Shown piece by piece: positions 14,208 through 15,747 of a DNA stretch of 15,747 nucleotides. Position 1 is the first letter of the stretch; each line of letters begins with the position of its first letter. The notes below the pieces were generated by a model, which saw only the letters and a list, made by a program, of their open reading frames with translations, was not told the origin of the DNA and made no database searches. Source of the stretch: PALSA-660 sp036508075 (GTDB lineage: Bacteria > Actinomycetota > Coriobacteriia > Anaerosomatales > PALSA-660); the NCBI GenBank assembly GCA_036508075.1, contig DATCIA010000050.1, forward strand, positions 1-15,747. Direction: 5' to 3'. The position numbers and the translations under genes were made by a program.

Positions 14208-14317
14208 TCGAGCAGATGCGGCTGCTGAGGACCCCTCCTGTTCAGTTGCTGGCGTCGACAACCAGCGACCCAGAGGACGGGGTCCTCGTCTGCCAACAAC
14301 CTGTGTGGGAACTACAG

Positions 14318-15139
14318 CTAGGCGTCCATGCCCACGGAGTCGACCAGATACCTGCCGCCTTCAAGCTTGATCTCGAAATCCTCTTGATAGGTCGAGTCGG
14401 AGAACTCGGCATCGCTCAGCCGGATGAAGACCAGCAACGTCCCGTCGTCGGCCTTGCCCACGGTGGTCATCTGCGCGAACACCACGGCGCCGGGCTCCTT
14501 GAGATACTGGTCGGGATGCTTGCCGATCTCGGCGGCGAGCCGCTTGGTGGACAAAGCCTTGAGTGCCACCTTGTCGCCGCGATACTGGGCGCGGGTGAAG
14601 TCCATCGCCAGCTTCTGCACCGCGTCGTTGACCTCAGGCGCCACCGCACCCGGGGCGGTGTTCACGACGGGGACATTCACGCCTCCGATCTGCTTCACCT
14701 CGATCTCGAGCTGTTCCACACGCTCGCCGAGAGACTCCGCCTCGGCCGCGAGGCGGTCGCGCTCCGTCTGCAGTTGTCTCAGCTCCACGGATACCGGCAG
14801 TCCCGGGATGCTAGCGGCGAGTGCCGGCACAGCGAGCGCCGTGGCGGCGAGCAGCGCCAGACCGGCTGCCACTCCCGCAGCGGCGCGCCACCACAAGAGC
14901 ACCCGGGAACCCGGACGCTGCCGGTCCGTCACACGCACCGGTCGGACGGACTCGACTCCCGACGGGACTCTTCTGAGGGACTGGATGAGGTCCCGCTGTG
15001 TCGCACAGTAGGCCGCGCACTCGCCGCATTCGGCGAGATGGAATGCCACGTCGCGGGCCTCCGGTTCGCTGAGGTCGCCCCCCACGTAGCTCTCGATCGA
15101 TTCGCGGCACGTTTCGCACGCGCCCTTCACTCCCTTCAT
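14318..15139 (-). CDS. Zinc-finger (zf-HC2) anti-sigma factor with extracytoplasmic domain
   Basis: A 273-residue membrane-spanning regulator. The N-terminus has the anti-sigma zinc-finger signature H34-x3-C38-x2-C41 with extra cysteines C8 and C11, which binds and holds the ECF sigma factor at the cytoplasmic face. A single transmembrane helix follows (about 84-111), then a heptad-like coiled coil (about 117-151, ELRQLQTERDRLAAEAESLGERVEQLEIEV). An outer alpha/beta domain (about 168-273) resembles small sensor or NTF2-like folds; I cannot assign its signal. AGGAGG seven bases before ATG 15139 supports the start. The ATG overlaps the TGA of the sigma gene (ATGA), so the two are translationally coupled, as is typical of sigma/anti-sigma pairs. 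Confidence 0.9.
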   Translation of the reverse strand: MKGVKGACETCRESIESYVGGDLSEPEARDVAFHLAECGECAAYCATQRDLIQSLRRVPSGVESVRPVRVTDRQRPGSRVLLWWRAAAGVAAGLALLAATALAVPALAASIPGLPVSVELRQLQTERDRLAAEAESLGERVEQLEIEVKQIGGVNVPVVNTAPGAVAPEVNDAVQKLAMDFTRAQYRGDKVALKALSTKRLAAEIGKHPDQYLKEPGAVVFAQMTTVGKADDGTLLVFIRLSDAEFSDSTYQEDFEIKLEGGRYLVDSVGMDA

Positions 15140-15690
15140 CGTGCCACCTCCTGAACGTCCGAACGCACGGAACCTGCCGATCCGGTTCCAAGCGTCATGT
15201 GTAGTTTCGTGAGGGCCCGGTTGAGCCGGGACTTCACGGTGCCGACCGGGCAGCCGAGAACGTCGGCCACCTCATCGATCTTCAGATCGCAGAAGTAGCG
15301 CAACGCCACCGTGGTGCGGTGATCGTCGTCGAGCTTGCGCACTGCCCGGATCAGGTCGAACGATTCTTCTGCGCTCACCGGATCGGCGGGCGCTGGCCTG
15401 TCTGGCAGCTCCTCCACCACATACAGGCGCGCGGAGTCGCGGTACCTCTGATAGCACTTGTTGATCACGATCCGGGACAGCCACGCTCTGAAACGGTCCG
15501 GGTCGCGCAGGTCGCCCAGGTGCTCGAAGGCCTCGGTGAAGGCCTCCTGTACCGCATCGGCGGCGTCCCACTCCGAACGGAGCAAGCTGCATGCTGTCGC
15601 GTACATCGGCCGCTCATGACGCTCCACGAGCTCGGTGAAGGCACCGACATCCCCTCGCCGGGCCAGCTTGACCAACCCGCGTTCCTCCAT
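15136..15690 (-). CDS. ECF-type RNA polymerase sigma factor
   Basis: A 184-residue sigma-70-family protein of extracytoplasmic-function type, with only regions 2 and 4. Region 2 spans about 15-85: DAADAVQEAFTEAFEHL (42-58) for core binding, and RFRAWLSRIVINKCYQRYR (66-84) for -10 recognition. Region 4 spans about 110-165, with the helix-turn-helix LKIDEVADVLGCPVGTVKSRLNRALTKL (136-163) for -35 recognition. It should direct transcription of an envelope-stress or similar regulon when released by the anti-sigma factor encoded immediately downstream. AAGGAGG lies about seven bases before ATG 15690. A possible self-recognised promoter lies at the window edge. Confidence 0.95.
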   Translation of the reverse strand: MEERGLVKLARRGDVGAFTELVERHERPMYATACSLLRSEWDAADAVQEAFTEAFEHLGDLRDPDRFRAWLSRIVINKCYQRYRDSARLYVVEELPDRPAPADPVSAEESFDLIRAVRKLDDDHRTTVALRYFCDLKIDEVADVLGCPVGTVKSRLNRALTKLHMTLGTGSAGSVRSDVQEVAR

Positions 15691-15715
15691 AAGGGTTCCT
15701 CCTTCCTCCTCACCA

Positions 15716-15746
15716 TATAGATAGGTCGAGGTGGGCAGAAGGTTCC
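15716..15746 (-). promoter_or_regulatory. Candidate ECF-type promoter of the sigma/anti-sigma operon
   Basis: On the minus strand GGAACC (15746-15741) lies upstream of TATCTATA (15723-15716), giving a 17-19 bp spacer depending on register. GGAAC-type -35 elements are the hallmark of many ECF sigma promoters, so autoregulation is plausible. The motif touches the window edge and the spacing is slightly long, so confidence is limited. Confidence 0.35.
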
Positions 15747-15747
15747 A

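Larger units (their letters stand above)
14019..14317. other. Intergenic stretch without a gene, next to the tRNA-Val fragment
   Basis: I see no credible coding sequence; the short open frames that run through the tRNA fragment (such as one reading MRDSNPRLPPCK) are artefacts of tRNA sequence. The stretch contains five GTCGG words within 14105-14159, including two TTGTCGGTT copies exactly 30 bp apart, plus two perfect hairpins at 14177-14207 and 14273-14287. It could be the arm region of an attachment site or decayed element DNA. Confidence 0.5.

Overview
The window is a GC-rich chromosomal segment with GTG and TTG starts beside ATG, strong GGAGG-type ribosome binding sites and a Gram-positive (CGAAC-N4-GTTCG) LexA box. 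It looks like a Gram-positive of the Actinomycetota, perhaps a deep-branching Coriobacteriia-like lineage. The phylum rests on overall style and on the C-terminal domain of the secreted protease, so it is an inference. Thirteen complete genes and one partial gene of mostly housekeeping or envelope type are supported; no phage, IS element, CRISPR array or complete RNA gene is present.

Layout. 1-1309 (minus): a DUF72 gene followed by a partial zinc-ribbon protein. 1407-3218 (plus): a phosphinothricin-type GNAT acetyltransferase, then a membrane-anchored CapA-like phosphoesterase. 3228-3692 (minus): TspO/MBR. 3837-5078 (plus): a GT4 glycosyltransferase. 5164-7245 (plus): a UvrD/Rep-type helicase behind a promoter carrying two LexA-type SOS boxes. 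7242-8200 (minus): DUF427 protein, then a four-helix membrane protein with a B-box-like zinc finger. 8406-8798 (plus): a minimal secreted SLT-type lytic transglycosylase with a structured leader. 8802-11891 (minus): a 1029-residue secreted subtilisin-like protease with four beta-sandwich repeats. 12037-12915 (minus) and 13050-13958 (plus): a duplicated multipass membrane protein divergent from a LysR-type regulator. 13973-14018: an orphan 3' half of a tRNA-Val(UAC) gene on the minus strand, followed by about 300 bp without a gene. 14318-15690 (minus): an anti-sigma factor and its ECF sigma factor, overlapping by four bases.

How the genes fit together. Several products act at the envelope: CapA-like enzyme, TspO, glycosyltransferase, lytic transglycosylase, subtilase and the ECF/anti-sigma pair. 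They are in separate transcription units, so joint function is not shown. The clearest regulatory signal is the double SOS box on the helicase promoter. The most informative structural anomaly is the tRNA-Val 3' fragment, best explained as an attachment-site scar; it predicts an intact tRNA-Val beyond the right edge if an element is still present. The lytic transglycosylase leader has three consecutive hairpins, the last masking the ribosome binding site, and may be an undescribed cis-regulatory RNA. I found no clear new multi-gene system.
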